Origin: Tychonema sp. LEGE 07203
GTDB lineage: Bacteria; Cyanobacteriota; Cyanobacteriia; Cyanobacteriales; Microcoleaceae
Assembly: GCF_015207285.1 (NCBI RefSeq)
Contig: NZ_JADEXD010000050.1
Span: 1-38,095 of the forward strand
Direction: 5' to 3'
DNA: 38,095 nt
Below, piece by piece: positions 8,610-17,678 of this stretch. The position numbers were made by a program, and so were the translations under genes. The notes below the pieces were generated by a model. The model did not search any database. It was given only the letters and a program-made list of their open reading frames with translations, and was not told the origin of the DNA. Positions within the stretch are counted from its first letter, which is position 1; each line of letters opens with the position of its first letter.

Positions 8610-9855
8610 GGCTCTTCTGGAGTCAAGGTGATAAGCAAACCTAATCAGAAAAGCAAGCTAATAACCTTGCTCGAAAGTTATCAAAGTTCACAAAGCCATA
8701 GGCTTGGCGTTTAATCAACTTGATTCGATTGTTAATTCCCTCCATCACACCACTCGTGGTTCGGTTCAAAAAATAGTTGCAGATCCCATCCAGATGATTG
8801 CGAATTGTTATGAGGACATCACAGTAAACCGAAGGAGCTTTTTTTAGCCATGCAAGGAGTTTCTCTTTCCCAACTTCGACCGTCCCAGAACGTTCAAAAA
8901 TATCTCTGAACTCTTCTTTGAGTTCATCAGCCAGTTTCAAGCGTTTTGAATGCTTTAAGATGTCTGCCAATTTCACCTTTTCATTCTCGGTCAAATCTAC
9001 CCCGTTCTTGAGGAGAATGAATTTACTCCCTTTGAGGGTCATTTGAGTTTGCTTGCGTACTTTATTTAACTCTTCATTGACTGGTTTCATCACGTGAAAT
9101 CGATCAAATATAATCCGCGCCTTGGGAAACACTTCTTGAACCACTTTGGGAAAGCCTCCCCACATATCAACACTCACTTCTTCGACTTGTTCACGCAGCT
9201 CGATCGGTTGCTGCTGAAGCACTTTGATGATGTCCTCCTGTTTGTGACGATCAATCACCTCAACCAATTTTCCACGGTCAATATCGGCAACAACTGTGGC
9301 AAAATCTTGATGCCCTTTGCGTTTACTAACTTCATCAATACTCAGACGAGTAACCGTTCCCCAGTCTGCTTTTTTGATTGATTGAACCTATGATTGAAAA
9401 TCCCCTGTACTTGATCCCAACTTAATTTTTCCTCTCGGCTAACTTGTTCAATGGTGGTTGCTTGAACTCGCTGATAGATATAATTCTCATAACGTTGGGT
9501 ATATCGCCGTTCCCAATCGACAAAGCTCAAACTCTCCGTAAAGTATTTCTGACAAGTCCTACAATAAAATTGGCGACGTGGAACTTGCAAATAAACTGGT
9601 TGACCGAAAATCGATAGATCCCGTATCAATACAGGTCGATTTTGATTCAATTGATCGCTCCGACGCTCGCAGTATCGACAATTACTTTCTTCCTGAAGAA
9701 AGCGCAGTTTCAAGACAACTTCAGGTGCGAATTGGATGCAACTTTCAACAGTAACATCGGGTAGATTAAGCAGTCTGTCAAGATGAAGATCCATAGGGTA
9801 GAAATCAATTAGTAGTATCTCATTATACACTTTTCACCAAAAAGCCAGAAGAGCC
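8610..9855 (-). mobile_element. ISL3-family insertion sequence
   Basis: A complete 1246-bp element. The ends are GGCTCTTCTGGAGTCAAGGT at 8610 and, inverted from 9855, GGCTCTTCTGGCTTTTTGGT, matching the GGCTCTT start common in ISL3 elements. A perfect 8-bp target duplication, AACTTATG, lies at 8602-8609 and 9856-9863, the ISL3 standard. The perfect duplication suggests a fairly recent insertion. Confidence 0.95.
8641..9794 (-). CDS. ISL3 family transposase, split by a -1 frame change
   Basis: The N-terminal frame begins at ATG 9794 (MDLHLDRLLNLPDVTVESC). It carries the family's zinc-finger-like cysteines (CRYCERRS, FYCRTCQKYFTE) and an HTH region (TTIEQVSREEKLSWDQVQGIF), and it ends at 9342. 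The catalytic DDE part lies in the next frame: WGTVTRLSIDEVSKRKGHQDFATVVADID, then VSVDMWGGFPKVVQEVFPKARIIFDRFHVMK, then the terminal TSGVMEGINNRIKLIKRQAYGF with the catalytic Glu, stopping at 8641. The switch falls at A-AAA-AAG (9375 down to 9369), in phase for -1 slippage, so the full protein could still be made at some level. Most ISL3 transposases are single frames, so a one-base deletion is the simpler explanation. Confidence 0.85.
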
Positions 9856-10260
9856 AACTTATGTGAAAAAAAAACAGACAAAATATGGCTGTGGACAGCC
9901 GTTGACCACTTTAAACCAGGAATTTTAGGATGGGTATTAGGGGATCGTAGCGCTAAGACGTTTGAACCATTATGGGACAAAGTAAGTGCATGGAAATGCT
10001 ATTTTTATGTAACAGATGGATGGTCTGTATATCCCATGTTTATCCCTGATGGATCTCGGATTATTAGTAAGACTTATATGACAGGAGTAGAAGGGGAAAA
10101 TACAAGACTAAGACATTATCTAGCTAGGCTACATCGCAAGACTCTTTGTTATTCTAAATGTGAGGAAATGCTCAAGCATTCTATTAAGTTATTAATACAT
10201 TACTTGAAATTTGACGATATTCCTATGACCGGGGCATTCATACCTTGATTCAGCAACGCC

Positions 10261-11001
10261 GATTCTTTTACCTGAAAACTTCCAAATGTCGGGTTTTTCA
10301 CCGACTCTTGCTGGCAGAAAGTCTCGGTCTAAGAAGCTAGATTTTGAGGTCTAAGATTCGTCTTGTTCTACAAATCGCCATTTTCTTATATGGTGTCGTT
10401 CCTGGTCGCATCCTCATCGATTGGGAGAGGGCAGACATACAATTTCTCGCAGCGAGCAAAGCTTTATTCGCCATTTTCTGTTGCGTCGCTTTTGCTACTT
10501 TGACAATTGCCAATCGCGGCGCAAAAAAGGAGTTTTTACCTATTGATTTTTGTTGATTTCTGGGATATATTATTAGACAATGGGATTGGTGACACAAGTT
10601 TTAAAATTGCCACCACTTCCATTATTTAATAATACACTGTCAATCTTGCGATGTCAAGTTTTTGGCTCCAAAAAAAAAGGCGATTTTTTAATAGTTTCTT
10701 AAAAAATAATTGTATTAGACCTAGGGGAGAAATTAACAGAAGAGAAACGGCTGCCGATCGCAAATATTTTGAAGATAGGAGAGCGATTGTGGCAATTGTA
10801 GTCTAGAGTGTGTTGGCGGTGGAGACGATCGCACTGCACGGAAAAAAGGATAATTTCGAGTGCAGTAGCGAACAAGAGCAGTGCTGGAGGCAGCGGCATC
10901 GAGAAAGCGGGTTTTTGAACAGAGATTGGGGGTTTTGGGCAAATACTGTAGTTAAAAACCGGGTTTCTCGCCGTCCGCGCGCGATCGGCAACTAAAGAGA
11001 A
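10261..11001. other. 740-bp gap without a recognisable gene
   Basis: Short open frames exist on both strands (for example about 10344-10556), but none resembles a protein family. Visible features are a GC-rich stretch near 10440-10510, an AT-rich tract near 10660-10720, and a copy of the AGAAACCCGGTTTCT-type palindrome at 10954-10968. It may contain decayed IS flanking DNA. Nothing functional is evident. Confidence 0.5.
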
Positions 11002-12207
11002 TTAAGCAATAACAGCAGCTTTGAGTGCCAAAATGCGATCGATGGCATCCTCAACTACTTTATCTGGAGTCGAAGCACCAGAAGTCACGCCCACGACAAT
11101 ATTACCATCAGGCAGCCAATTGTGGGTAACGATTAAATCTCCCCCCAAAGGCTTGTGTTCGATGCGATTGCCCGGTAAGATGCGATCGGCAGAATCAATG
11201 TGATAAGAAGGAAGAGTTTTGTCGATCGCAATTTCCTGCAAGTGGGTAGTATTAGAAGAATTAAAACCGCCAATCACCAGCATCAAATCCAACTTTTCCT
11301 CAACCAAACTCAACATAGCATCTTGACGTTCCTGAGTTGCATCGCAGATCGTATTAAAACTCAGAAAATGTTCGTTAAGATTAGAGGGGCCAAACTTCCG
11401 CATCATCGTCTTTTCAAACAACTTACCAATGTTTTCAGTTTCAGTTTTGAGCATAGTAGTTTGGTTGGCAATCCCTACACTTTCCAAATCCACATCTGGG
11501 TCAAAACCAGCAGAACAAGCCTTGCTAAACTTAGCAAGAAACTCAGCGCGATCGCCGCCGTGCAAGATATAATTGCTGACATATTCAGCTTCCTGCAAAT
11601 TCAGGACAATCAAATACTTATTAGCAAAAGAGCTAGTAGCAACAGTTTCCTCATGCTTGTACTGACCGTGAATAATCGAAGTATAATCTTTCTTCTTGTG
11701 CTTCTCAACAGTATTCCAAACCTTAGAAACCCAAGGACAAGTAGTATCAACAATCTTGCAGCCCTTATCGTTAAGCAACTGCATTTCTTGAACGCTAGCT
11801 CCAAAAGCAGGTAAAATCACCACATCACCGCCACCGACAACCGAAAAATCTTTTTGTCCATTTTCAACAGCAATAAAACCAACATCCATATCGCGCAAAT
11901 GCTGATTTACAGAAGGATTGTGAATAATTTCATTCGTAATCCAAATCCGTTCGGACGGGAAATGCTGGCGAGTCTCGTAAGCAATAGCCACAGCGCGTTC
12001 CACGCCCCAGCAAAAGCCAAAAGCCTCAGCCAGCCGGATAGTGACAGCGCCGCGTTCGAGCCTGTAATTGTTGGATCGAATTTGCTGGATCAGACTGCTT
12101 TGATAGGCAGTCTGCATCACACTCGCTACCTCAGCTTCGTGTCCGAAACCCTTGCGGTGGTAGTTGTCAGACTGTTGGAGCGATCGTTTAAAAGCTTTAG
12201 TATCCAT
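11002..12207 (-). CDS. ispH: 4-hydroxy-3-methylbut-2-enyl diphosphate reductase
   Basis: The 401-aa product is the last enzyme of the MEP pathway, reducing HMBPP to IPP and DMAPP with a [4Fe-4S] cluster; in cyanobacteria electrons come from ferredoxin. The three cluster cysteines are visible in [23 protein letters not shown] and [13 protein letters not shown]. The conserved EIIHNP motif follows the first cysteine, and [10 protein letters not shown] lies near the C-terminus. The length of about 400 aa and the N-terminal extension ([20 protein letters not shown]) match cyanobacterial and plastid-type enzymes rather than the shorter E. coli form. The gene is transcribed alone; a long hairpin lies just upstream. 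Confidence 0.97.
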   Translation of the reverse strand: MDTKAFKRSLQQSDNYHRKGFGHEAEVASVMQTAYQSSLIQQIRSNNYRLERGAVTIRLAEAFGFCWGVERAVAIAYETRQHFPSERIWITNEIIHNPSVNQHLRDMDVGFIAVENGQKDFSVVGGGDVVILPAFGASVQEMQLLNDKGCKIVDTTCPWVSKVWNTVEKHKKKDYTSIIHGQYKHEETVATSSFANKYLIVLNLQEAEYVSNYILHGGDRAEFLAKFSKACSAGFDPDVDLESVGIANQTTMLKTETENIGKLFEKTMMRKFGPSNLNEHFLSFNTICDATQERQDAMLSLVEEKLDLMLVIGGFNSSNTTHLQEIAIDKTLPSYHIDSADRILPGNRIEHKPLGGDLIVTHNWLPDGNIVVGVTSGASTPDKVVEDAIDRILALKAAVIA

Positions 12208-12247
12208 GCGGTATCGAGTTGAAATCTAGGTTGATTACCTTTGATTT

Positions 12248-12320
12248 TAGCCTGACAGAGGAGAATCCCGACACCAACCGAGGCGGTATCTCACCTGGGA
12301 TTCCCGTCTGTCAGGCTAAT
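12248..12320. repeat. Long imperfect hairpin upstream of ispH
   Basis: TTAGCCTGACAGA..GAATCCC at 12248-12270 pairs with its inverse at 12298-12320: 23-bp arms with two mismatches around a 27-nt loop. It lies between the 3' end of the hydrolase gene and the ispH start. It has no U-tract on the minus strand, so it looks more like a small palindromic repeat than a terminator. Confidence 0.75.
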
Positions 12321-12361
12321 TGTGGAATTAAAAGCTGTAGCTAACTATTATGTTTATTAAC

Positions 12362-13228
12362 TCATGACTCATTTTTTAACTGCATCTGAGCAAACATTTG
12401 CAGGCCCGATCGCCAAACCAGATAACCTCGATCGTTAAGGTGCAAGCCGTCTGTGCTCAGTTCGATTAGTAAATTGCCGTCAGCATCCGCAAACAGCGGC
12501 TGCAAATCGAGATACAAAACATTTTCAGAATTAGCAATTTCTTTAAGCTGCCGGTTGATGGCACGAATCCGACTGTTAGGAATTGCCAACAGCCGATCGC
12601 GATTTTCCCAAGTTGCTTGTTCCCCGCTGTGCGGCAAAATCGACTGCACCACCACTTGTGCCTTCGGGTGAGCCCACCGCAAATCGCGAATAATCTGCCG
12701 CTGGTTGTCCAAAATCCCTTCGTCGCTGGCGCCCCGCAGCAAATCGTTAATCCCGATCATGACAAACACCGTATCGGGAGCAGTGCGATCGAACAACTGC
12801 AACCGCTTCAGCAAACCGACAGAAGTCTCCCCCGAAATCCCTTGATTGAGCCAAATGCGATCGGGCGGTAACAGCTTCGTCGGAAACCACATACTCAAAG
12901 AATCCCCGGCCAAAACACTGAGTTTTGGGGGTCGATTCGCCGCAGCGGCCTCTGCTTCCCGGCTCAACTGCGTCACCCACTGCTGGTAAGTCCATTTGTG
13001 CCGAGGCCCGGCAACTGGCAAGTCTAGCGCTGCCTTTGCAGAGTTTGTCGCCGTCGAGCCAATTAATTCCTCAGTACCTTTTGCGGTCAACGCAGCGCTG
13101 GCGGGAGAGCTTTCTGTCATGCTGTGTCCCCTGCCCAGTAGTTGAGCGACTGCGACTATCAGTAGCGCGTTCGTCACCAGAGATAGCAAAGCCCAAACCG
13201 GAACTCTTTTCGATCGGCCCACTTCCAT
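12362..13228 (-). CDS. SGNH/GDSL hydrolase, membrane anchored
   Basis: From ATG 13228 the product is 288 aa. After a short basic start (MEVGRSKRV) one hydrophobic segment (PVWALLSLVTNALLIVAVAQLL) should act as a signal anchor, placing the enzyme outside the plasma membrane. The catalytic blocks of the SGNH esterase/lipase family are present: block I VLAGDSLSMWF (Ser), block II LNQGISGET (Gly), block III IGINDLLRG (Asn), and block V DGLHLNDRGY (Asp and His). The substrate is unknown; relatives deacylate lipids, polysaccharides or peptidoglycan. Longer starts exist (ATG 13282, GTG 13324), but the chosen one puts the membrane segment right at the N-terminus. No operon partner is evident. Confidence 0.9.
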   Translation of the reverse strand: MEVGRSKRVPVWALLSLVTNALLIVAVAQLLGRGHSMTESSPASAALTAKGTEELIGSTATNSAKAALDLPVAGPRHKWTYQQWVTQLSREAEAAAANRPPKLSVLAGDSLSMWFPTKLLPPDRIWLNQGISGETSVGLLKRLQLFDRTAPDTVFVMIGINDLLRGASDEGILDNQRQIIRDLRWAHPKAQVVVQSILPHSGEQATWENRDRLLAIPNSRIRAINRQLKEIANSENVLYLDLQPLFADADGNLLIELSTDGLHLNDRGYLVWRSGLQMFAQMQLKNES

Positions 13229-13324
13229 CCCGTATAGGGATTTATGAGTTCTACTTCTGCTAACTCCTCCAAACTTCTCCATAAACTCAAGCAATTTGCA
13301 GACACCACACCGAATAATTAGCAC

Positions 13325-13700
13325 TCATTGCTGCATCAAATTTGACCGATCGATTTTCGCCTCAATTCTTGTGATGAATAAACCACTGTGCTGTGGGAGG
13401 GCGCGACGGCGATGCAGAACTTTGCTTTTTGGCACTACTTTATCATAAAAAATCTGGCTGCCAAACTTTCTGGCACACAAATCCGACAATTTGAGATGTG
13501 AGATTTGAGATGGGAAATTGGGGTATGAGTTACTGCATAAGGATTGAGGGCTGTTTTAGAGGTGCGTTTTTTTTGAAAGAGGGTTAGACGCACCAACCCG
13601 GTTTGTTAAGGTGAATCAAGCCCTAGATTCACGTATAAATAGCCAATCTAGGGCCAGAAAGCTGAAGAAAGTCGATCGAGCGCACCCTTTCAAGTTTGGT
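13325..13700. other. Intergenic region between hydrolase and amt
   Basis: No gene seen. It holds a short 'gagatttgagat'-type heptamer patch near 13495-13515, a 7-bp inverted repeat GGTGCGT/ACGCACC (about 13561-13593), and the hairpin at 13620-13654. Confidence 0.5.
13620..13654 (-). terminator. Hairpin downstream of amt, possible terminator
   Basis: GCCCTAGATT pairs perfectly with AATCTAGGGC around a 15-nt loop, 47 bp past the amt stop. There is no clear U-run on the minus strand, so the terminator role is only a suggestion. Confidence 0.4.
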
Positions 13701-15311
13701 CTAAAGTTTAGTAGTCCTGTCGCCAGAGCCTCCAGCATAACCGCCGTAGCTGGCATCACTTCTGTTTTCCAAGCTAGTTTGCTTGACAAAACCCGTGTAA
13801 GCTTCCATCCCGTGTTCGCCGATATCCAAACCTTCAGCCTCCTCAGCAGGAGAAACGCGGATACCCAGCAAAGACTTGAGTGCGATCCAAAAAATCGAAC
13901 TCAGCAACACGGTCATTCCGCCTACAGAGATCGCGCCCACCAACTGCGCCCAGAGTTGACCGAAACCTCCGCCCACAAGCAATCCCGCTGTCGGGCCTGC
14001 GGTATAAAGGCCAGTTGCCAGGCCGTCAGCAAACAAGCCAACTGCCAGAGTTCCCCAGATGCCGCAGACTAAGTGAACTGAAGTTGCGCCTACAGGATCG
14101 TCAATTTTTAAGTTGTCGAAGAAAGTTACGGAGAAAACTACCAGGATGCCGGCGATCGTGCCAATAATGGCAGAGTTGGGTATGTTGATCCAAGCGCAGC
14201 CCGCTGTGATGGCGACTAAGCCGGCGAGGATGCCGTTGATAATCATCGAAAGGTCGGGTTTGCCCAGGTAAAGCCAAGCGGTAATCGTGGCAGCAACTCC
14301 CCCGAAAGCACCGGCAGTGTTGGTGGTAATCGCAATATGGGAGATGGCGTTTGGATCGAGTGCCATTGTCGAACCGGGATTGAACCCGAACCAACCCAAC
14401 CACAGAATCAAACAGCCCAGGGTAGCAATGCTCATGTTGTGTCCCGGCATCGCCACAGTATCGCCGTCGCGGTACTTGCCCAGCCGCGGCCCCAAAAATG
14501 CCGCTCCCATCAAAGCAGCCCAACCGCCTACCGAGTGAACCACTGTCGAACCGGCAAAATCCCAGAATCCGGCTGTTGCCAGCCAGCCGCCGCCCCAAAT
14601 CCAGTGTCCGGTAATCGGGTAAGCAATGCCTACTAACAGCAAGCAGAAAATTAAGAATTCAAGGAATTTAATGCGCTCTGCAACGGCTCCTGAAACGATT
14701 GTGGCAGCAGTTCCCGCAAAAACTAATTGGAAAAAGAATTTAGCGTTGAGGGGCACTCCCGTCCAGTTTAATGCGCTGAAAATGCCTTGATAAGCATCTC
14801 CTGTGGCGGGGCTGTTGTCAGCCACATCCCACAGGAAAAAGCCGCCGCTGCTGCCGATAAAACCGTTGCCGTTGCTGAACATTAACGCAAAGCCGATCGC
14901 CCAAAACGCGATCGTTGACAGCGCAAAAACAATCAAGTTTTTGGACAGCACGTTAACCGCATTTTTCTGACGGCAAAAACCAGTTTCCAACATACCGAAA
15001 CCCGCGTTCATAAAGAACACTAACATTCCGGCCACCATCACCCACATCGTATCCATGCCCACTTTGAGGCTGGCCAATTGTTCCTCAGTGCTCGGCGCAG
15101 GAGGCGTTTGGGCTACTGCAGCATATCCCCAAAGCGAGAATACGATCGCAGCTAAGGGTATGCAGGCTTGCCAACTCGGGCTCAGGCGGGCGATCGCCCT
15201 TTGCAATTTCTGGAACCTGTTAATTTTCGTAAAAGATTTAGCTGCTGGTAAATCTAAACACTCCCGCCTGACTTGTTTCGATTTTTTTTTCCCGACAGTC
15301 ATTTTAATCAT
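13701..15311 (-). CDS. amt: Ammonium transporter (Amt family)
   Basis: The 536-aa product conducts ammonium across the plasma membrane. After a signal-like N-terminal segment ([20 protein letters not shown]) come the eleven helices of the Amt/Rh fold. Family landmarks are [27 protein letters not shown] early, [15 protein letters not shown] with the first pore histidine, the motif [11 protein letters not shown], the NTAGAFGG stretch, and [16 protein letters not shown] with the second pore histidine. The C-terminal tail ([24 protein letters not shown]) is the cytoplasmic segment that couples subunits and contacts PII-type regulators. The start at 15311 is chosen because AGAGGA lies seven bases upstream; a TTG at 15344 gives a longer frame. 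Expression is likely nitrogen controlled, but I could not find a clear NtcA site. The gene lies just upstream of and in line with purE. Confidence 0.96.
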   Translation of the reverse strand: MIKMTVGKKKSKQVRRECLDLPAAKSFTKINRFQKLQRAIARLSPSWQACIPLAAIVFSLWGYAAVAQTPPAPSTEEQLASLKVGMDTMWVMVAGMLVFFMNAGFGMLETGFCRQKNAVNVLSKNLIVFALSTIAFWAIGFALMFSNGNGFIGSSGGFFLWDVADNSPATGDAYQGIFSALNWTGVPLNAKFFFQLVFAGTAATIVSGAVAERIKFLEFLIFCLLLVGIAYPITGHWIWGGGWLATAGFWDFAGSTVVHSVGGWAALMGAAFLGPRLGKYRDGDTVAMPGHNMSIATLGCLILWLGWFGFNPGSTMALDPNAISHIAITTNTAGAFGGVAATITAWLYLGKPDLSMIINGILAGLVAITAGCAWINIPNSAIIGTIAGILVVFSVTFFDNLKIDDPVGATSVHLVCGIWGTLAVGLFADGLATGLYTAGPTAGLLVGGGFGQLWAQLVGAISVGGMTVLLSSIFWIALKSLLGIRVSPAEEAEGLDIGEHGMEAYTGFVKQTSLENRSDASYGGYAGGSGDRTTKL

Positions 15312-15378
15312 TTTCGTCCTCTTTACAACTAATCCGATCGACAAGAACCCGAAAACTTTCCAAGTCTACTACAGAAAT

Positions 15379-15906
15379 TTATCGATTATTGTTCAGATTG
15401 AGATAGTTATGATACCCTAACTGTTCTAGCTGATTTTGTTTTTTCATTACAGATTCGGACAAACTTTTGCGGTAATGCAGGACTCGATCTAGCAATTCTG
15501 GCTGAGAAACTGCTAATATTTGAACTGCCAGCAAGCCGGCATTTTTAGCATTGCCGATCGCGACTGTTGCCACGGGTATGCCCGCTGGCATTTGCACGAT
15601 CGAGTAAAGCGAATCTACCCCTTGCAGGTGGCGGCTCTGTACCGGCACGCCAATTACTGGCAAGGGGGTTAAAGATGCTACCATTCCGGGGAGGTGCGCC
15701 GCTCCCCCAGCACCTGCGATAATGACTTTCAAGCCCCGCTGGTGGGCCGTTTGGGCGTACTCTACCATGAGTTCCGGGGTGCGGTGAGCCGAGACGATCG
15801 CCACAGAACAAGGTATGTTGAATTCTTCGCAAATGGCGATCGCCTCAGACATGGTTGGCAAATCCGAATCGCTACCCATGATAATTCCAACTGTTGGTTG
15901 ATTCAT
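15379..15906 (-). CDS. purE: N5-carboxyaminoimidazole ribonucleotide mutase
   Basis: The 175-aa product converts N5-CAIR to CAIR in purine synthesis. The signature [13 protein letters not shown] is at the N-terminus, followed by [13 protein letters not shown] with the catalytic His region, then [17 protein letters not shown] and PVIGVPV. The C-terminal [12 protein letters not shown] helix is typical of the class I octameric enzyme. The partner purK is not next to it. It sits about 70 bp ahead of amt in the same direction, and its start is 207 bp from the divergent nagA gene. Confidence 0.96.
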   Translation of the reverse strand: MNQPTVGIIMGSDSDLPTMSEAIAICEEFNIPCSVAIVSAHRTPELMVEYAQTAHQRGLKVIIAGAGGAAHLPGMVASLTPLPVIGVPVQSRHLQGVDSLYSIVQMPAGIPVATVAIGNAKNAGLLAVQILAVSQPELLDRVLHYRKSLSESVMKKQNQLEQLGYHNYLNLNNNR

Positions 15907-16113
15907 GCAATTTTCAAATGTGAGATTTCAGATCAATGGTAATTTTAAATGATGGAGTCAACTCAAATTTAGATATTTTGTCGCAAAACTGACGCTCAAA
16001 AGCAATTGAGTCACAAGCCAAGAGTGTAGAAAGCAAAAAACTCCGCATCCTCAAAACCAGCCCCAGATTGAGGCGAGCAAATCTCAAATTTAAAATCTCA
16101 AATCTCAAATCGG

Positions 16114-17343
16114 ATGAATGAAGCCACAACCCCAACTACCGCCCCTATAGATATTCTCAACGCTCGCATCCCCGGTTGCAAGGATTTGCAAATGCTTGCT
16201 GTTGACGAAACGGGCATCATTCAAGAAGTCTGCCCGATGGACAAGATATTTAAACGGATTTCTCCTCGTGATTTGCAAGTATTTGATGCCGCAGGCGATT
16301 GGGTTTCTCTCGGTGGTGTTGACTTGCAGATTAACGGAGCTCTCGGTTTTGCTTTCCCCGATTTAGAAAGCAAAGATATTGAAGTTTTAGCGAAAATTTC
16401 TCAATTTTTATGGAATCAGGGAGTAGATGCTTTTTTGCCAACTTTGGTAACAACATCCCTGGATAAGTTTAGGCGATCGCTCTCGACGATAGCCAATTAT
16501 ATCCGCACTGCAAAAACCGCCAATCCAGCAACCAATCAAACTAAAACAGCCGAAATAATCGGCGTTCACCTAGAAGGCCCTTTTCTCAACCCGCAGAAGC
16601 GAGGAGCTCACCCAGTTGAGTTTTTATTACCGCTAACTATAGAAAATGTCAAGGAAGTTTTAGGAGACTGTGCCGGTGCTGTCAAAATAATTACTTTAGC
16701 GCCAGAATTGGACAGCACAGGCGAAGTCATTCCCTATTTGCAAAGTTTGGGAATTGCCGTCAGTCTCGGACACTCCCAAGCGACTGCAGAGCAAGCGCAG
16801 CAAGCATTTGCCAGGGGAGCTTCAATGGTAACTCACGCTTTTAATGCCATGCCGAGTTTGCACCATCGAGAACCGGGTTTGTTGGGCGCTGCGATCGTTT
16901 ATCCGGGCGTAAAATGCGGTTTAATTGCTGACGGAAAGCACGTTTCTCCGACAGCGATCGATTTTTTGCTGCGCGCTGGCAGCTACGAAACAGGAGTTTT
17001 TTTGGTCAGCGATGCTTTAGCTCCTTTGGGTTTGCCTGACGGTGTTTATCCTTGGGATTCCCGACAAATTGAAGTCAGAAAAGGTACGGCTTGGATAAGA
17101 TTGGATTACCACACGCCCCTGGAATCTGCTACTTTGGCGGGTACAACTCTGCCGCTGTTGGCGGGAGTGCAGAATTTGGTGAAGTGGGGGATTTGCGAGC
17201 CCGAAAGTGCGATCGCCCTGGCAACTGAATCTCCCCGGAAGGCGATGGGAATTTCAGGAATTATCGGCAAACCGGCAACTCAACTGTTGCGCTGGAATTT
17301 AAACGAGCAGACAAAAGAATTGACTTGGCACAGACTATTTTAG
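16114..17343 (+). CDS. nagA: N-acetylglucosamine-6-phosphate deacetylase
   Basis: The 409-aa product removes acetate from GlcNAc-6-phosphate, recycling amino sugars from the wall. It is an amidohydrolase-superfamily enzyme. Its metal and substrate motifs are visible: VDLQINGALG near residue 70, IGVHLEGPFLNPQKRGAH (catalytic-site Glu), SLGHSQATAEQA (metal His), THAFNAMPSLHHREPG (metal His), and LVSDALAPLG (catalytic Asp). The ATG at 16114 is preceded by repeated 'aatctcaaat' units rather than a recognisable ribosome site. It is divergent from purE and stands alone; nagB is not nearby. Confidence 0.95.
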   Translation: MNEATTPTTAPIDILNARIPGCKDLQMLAVDETGIIQEVCPMDKIFKRISPRDLQVFDAAGDWVSLGGVDLQINGALGFAFPDLESKDIEVLAKISQFLWNQGVDAFLPTLVTTSLDKFRRSLSTIANYIRTAKTANPATNQTKTAEIIGVHLEGPFLNPQKRGAHPVEFLLPLTIENVKEVLGDCAGAVKIITLAPELDSTGEVIPYLQSLGIAVSLGHSQATAEQAQQAFARGASMVTHAFNAMPSLHHREPGLLGAAIVYPGVKCGLIADGKHVSPTAIDFLLRAGSYETGVFLVSDALAPLGLPDGVYPWDSRQIEVRKGTAWIRLDYHTPLESATLAGTTLPLLAGVQNLVKWGICEPESAIALATESPRKAMGISGIIGKPATQLLRWNLNEQTKELTWHRLF

Positions 17344-17569
17344 ATTTGAGATTTTAGATTTTAGATTTTGCTCTACAATTGAGAATCTCCCATCTCAAAT
17401 TAATGGCTTTAACTTGCTGGCGCGTTTTCCGAGCCTGAGTGCTATACAATACCAATCGCGCCAGACAATTAGGACGTTCTAAATAGTTGAAATGCTTGCG
17501 TTCGATTGCTTCTTCCCTCGAACCTCTTCCCTCGAACCTCTTTCTTCTTCCTGATGGCTAATGACTAAG

Positions 17570-17630
17570 GACTGATGACTAATGACTGATGACTGATGAC
17601 TAATGACTAATGACTAATGACTAATGACTT
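17570..17630. repeat. Heptanucleotide tandem array (TGACTAA type)
   Basis: About eight units of TGACTAA or TGACTGA in direct tandem. Arrays of this kind are known in cyanobacteria as short tandemly repeated repetitive (STRR) sequences. Confidence 0.85.
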
Positions 17631-17631
17631 C

Positions 17632-17640
17632 TGCTATAAT
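17632..17640 (+). promoter_or_regulatory. Extended -10 promoter of chlM
   Basis: TGCTATAAT is an exact extended -10 box (TGnTATAAT), 38 bp before the chlM ATG. The -35 position would fall inside the heptamer array, which has no TTGACA match. Confidence 0.5.
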
Positions 17641-17678
17641 ATCTAACCGTTGACAATAACTTAGCAGCAGGCAGATCG

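Larger units (their letters stand above)
8291..10248 (+). pseudogene. IS1-family transposase (InsA/InsB type), broken
   Basis: The 5' piece is 8291-8609 and the 3' piece 9864-10248. The N-terminal zinc-ribbon region (MQC..., ECKSTHIRKNGKKK, HICVECGRQFINEYAPQRGY) can only be read by switching frames twice: one extra base near 8300 and one missing A in the A run ending at 8344. In the original frame a TAA appears at 8309. From 8345 the frame is open: DCLKMYVNGMGLRGIERVKG ... GELDELQTY. After removal of the ISL3 insertion the frame reaches nine A residues at 9866-9874. A -1 slip there gives TDKIWLWTAVDHFKPGILGW ... YFYVTDGWSVY ... HRKTLCYSK, ending at 10248. Slippage on an A run between InsA and InsB is normal for IS1. 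The insertion and the early indels make this copy inactive. Confidence 0.88.
8252..10260 (+). mobile_element. IS1-family element, interrupted by an ISL3-family element
   Basis: The terminal inverted repeats are GGCGTTGCTGAGTTATAGTA at the left (8252) and, read inverted, GGCGTTGCTGAATCAAGGTA at the right (ending 10260). After subtracting the 1246-bp ISL3 element and one 8-bp duplication, the native length is 755 bp, normal for the IS1 family. I see no target duplication around the outer ends: the left flank ends TAAAAATCC and the right flank begins GATTCTTTT. The two flanks may therefore no longer be original neighbours. Confidence 0.9.
17344..17678. other. Repeat-rich intergenic region before chlM
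   Basis: No gene. Tandem 'gattttaga' heptamers follow the nagA stop (17344-17370). A second array of TGACTAA/TGACTGA units fills about 17560-17630 and runs directly into the chlM promoter. Confidence 0.7.

Noticed and set aside
10344..10556. 70-codon frame in the gap after the IS cluster
   Set aside because: No family features; overlapping frames on both strands are equally long.
15312..15378. NtcA site upstream of amt
   Set aside because: I looked for GTA-N8-TAC in the short region before amt and did not find a convincing match.
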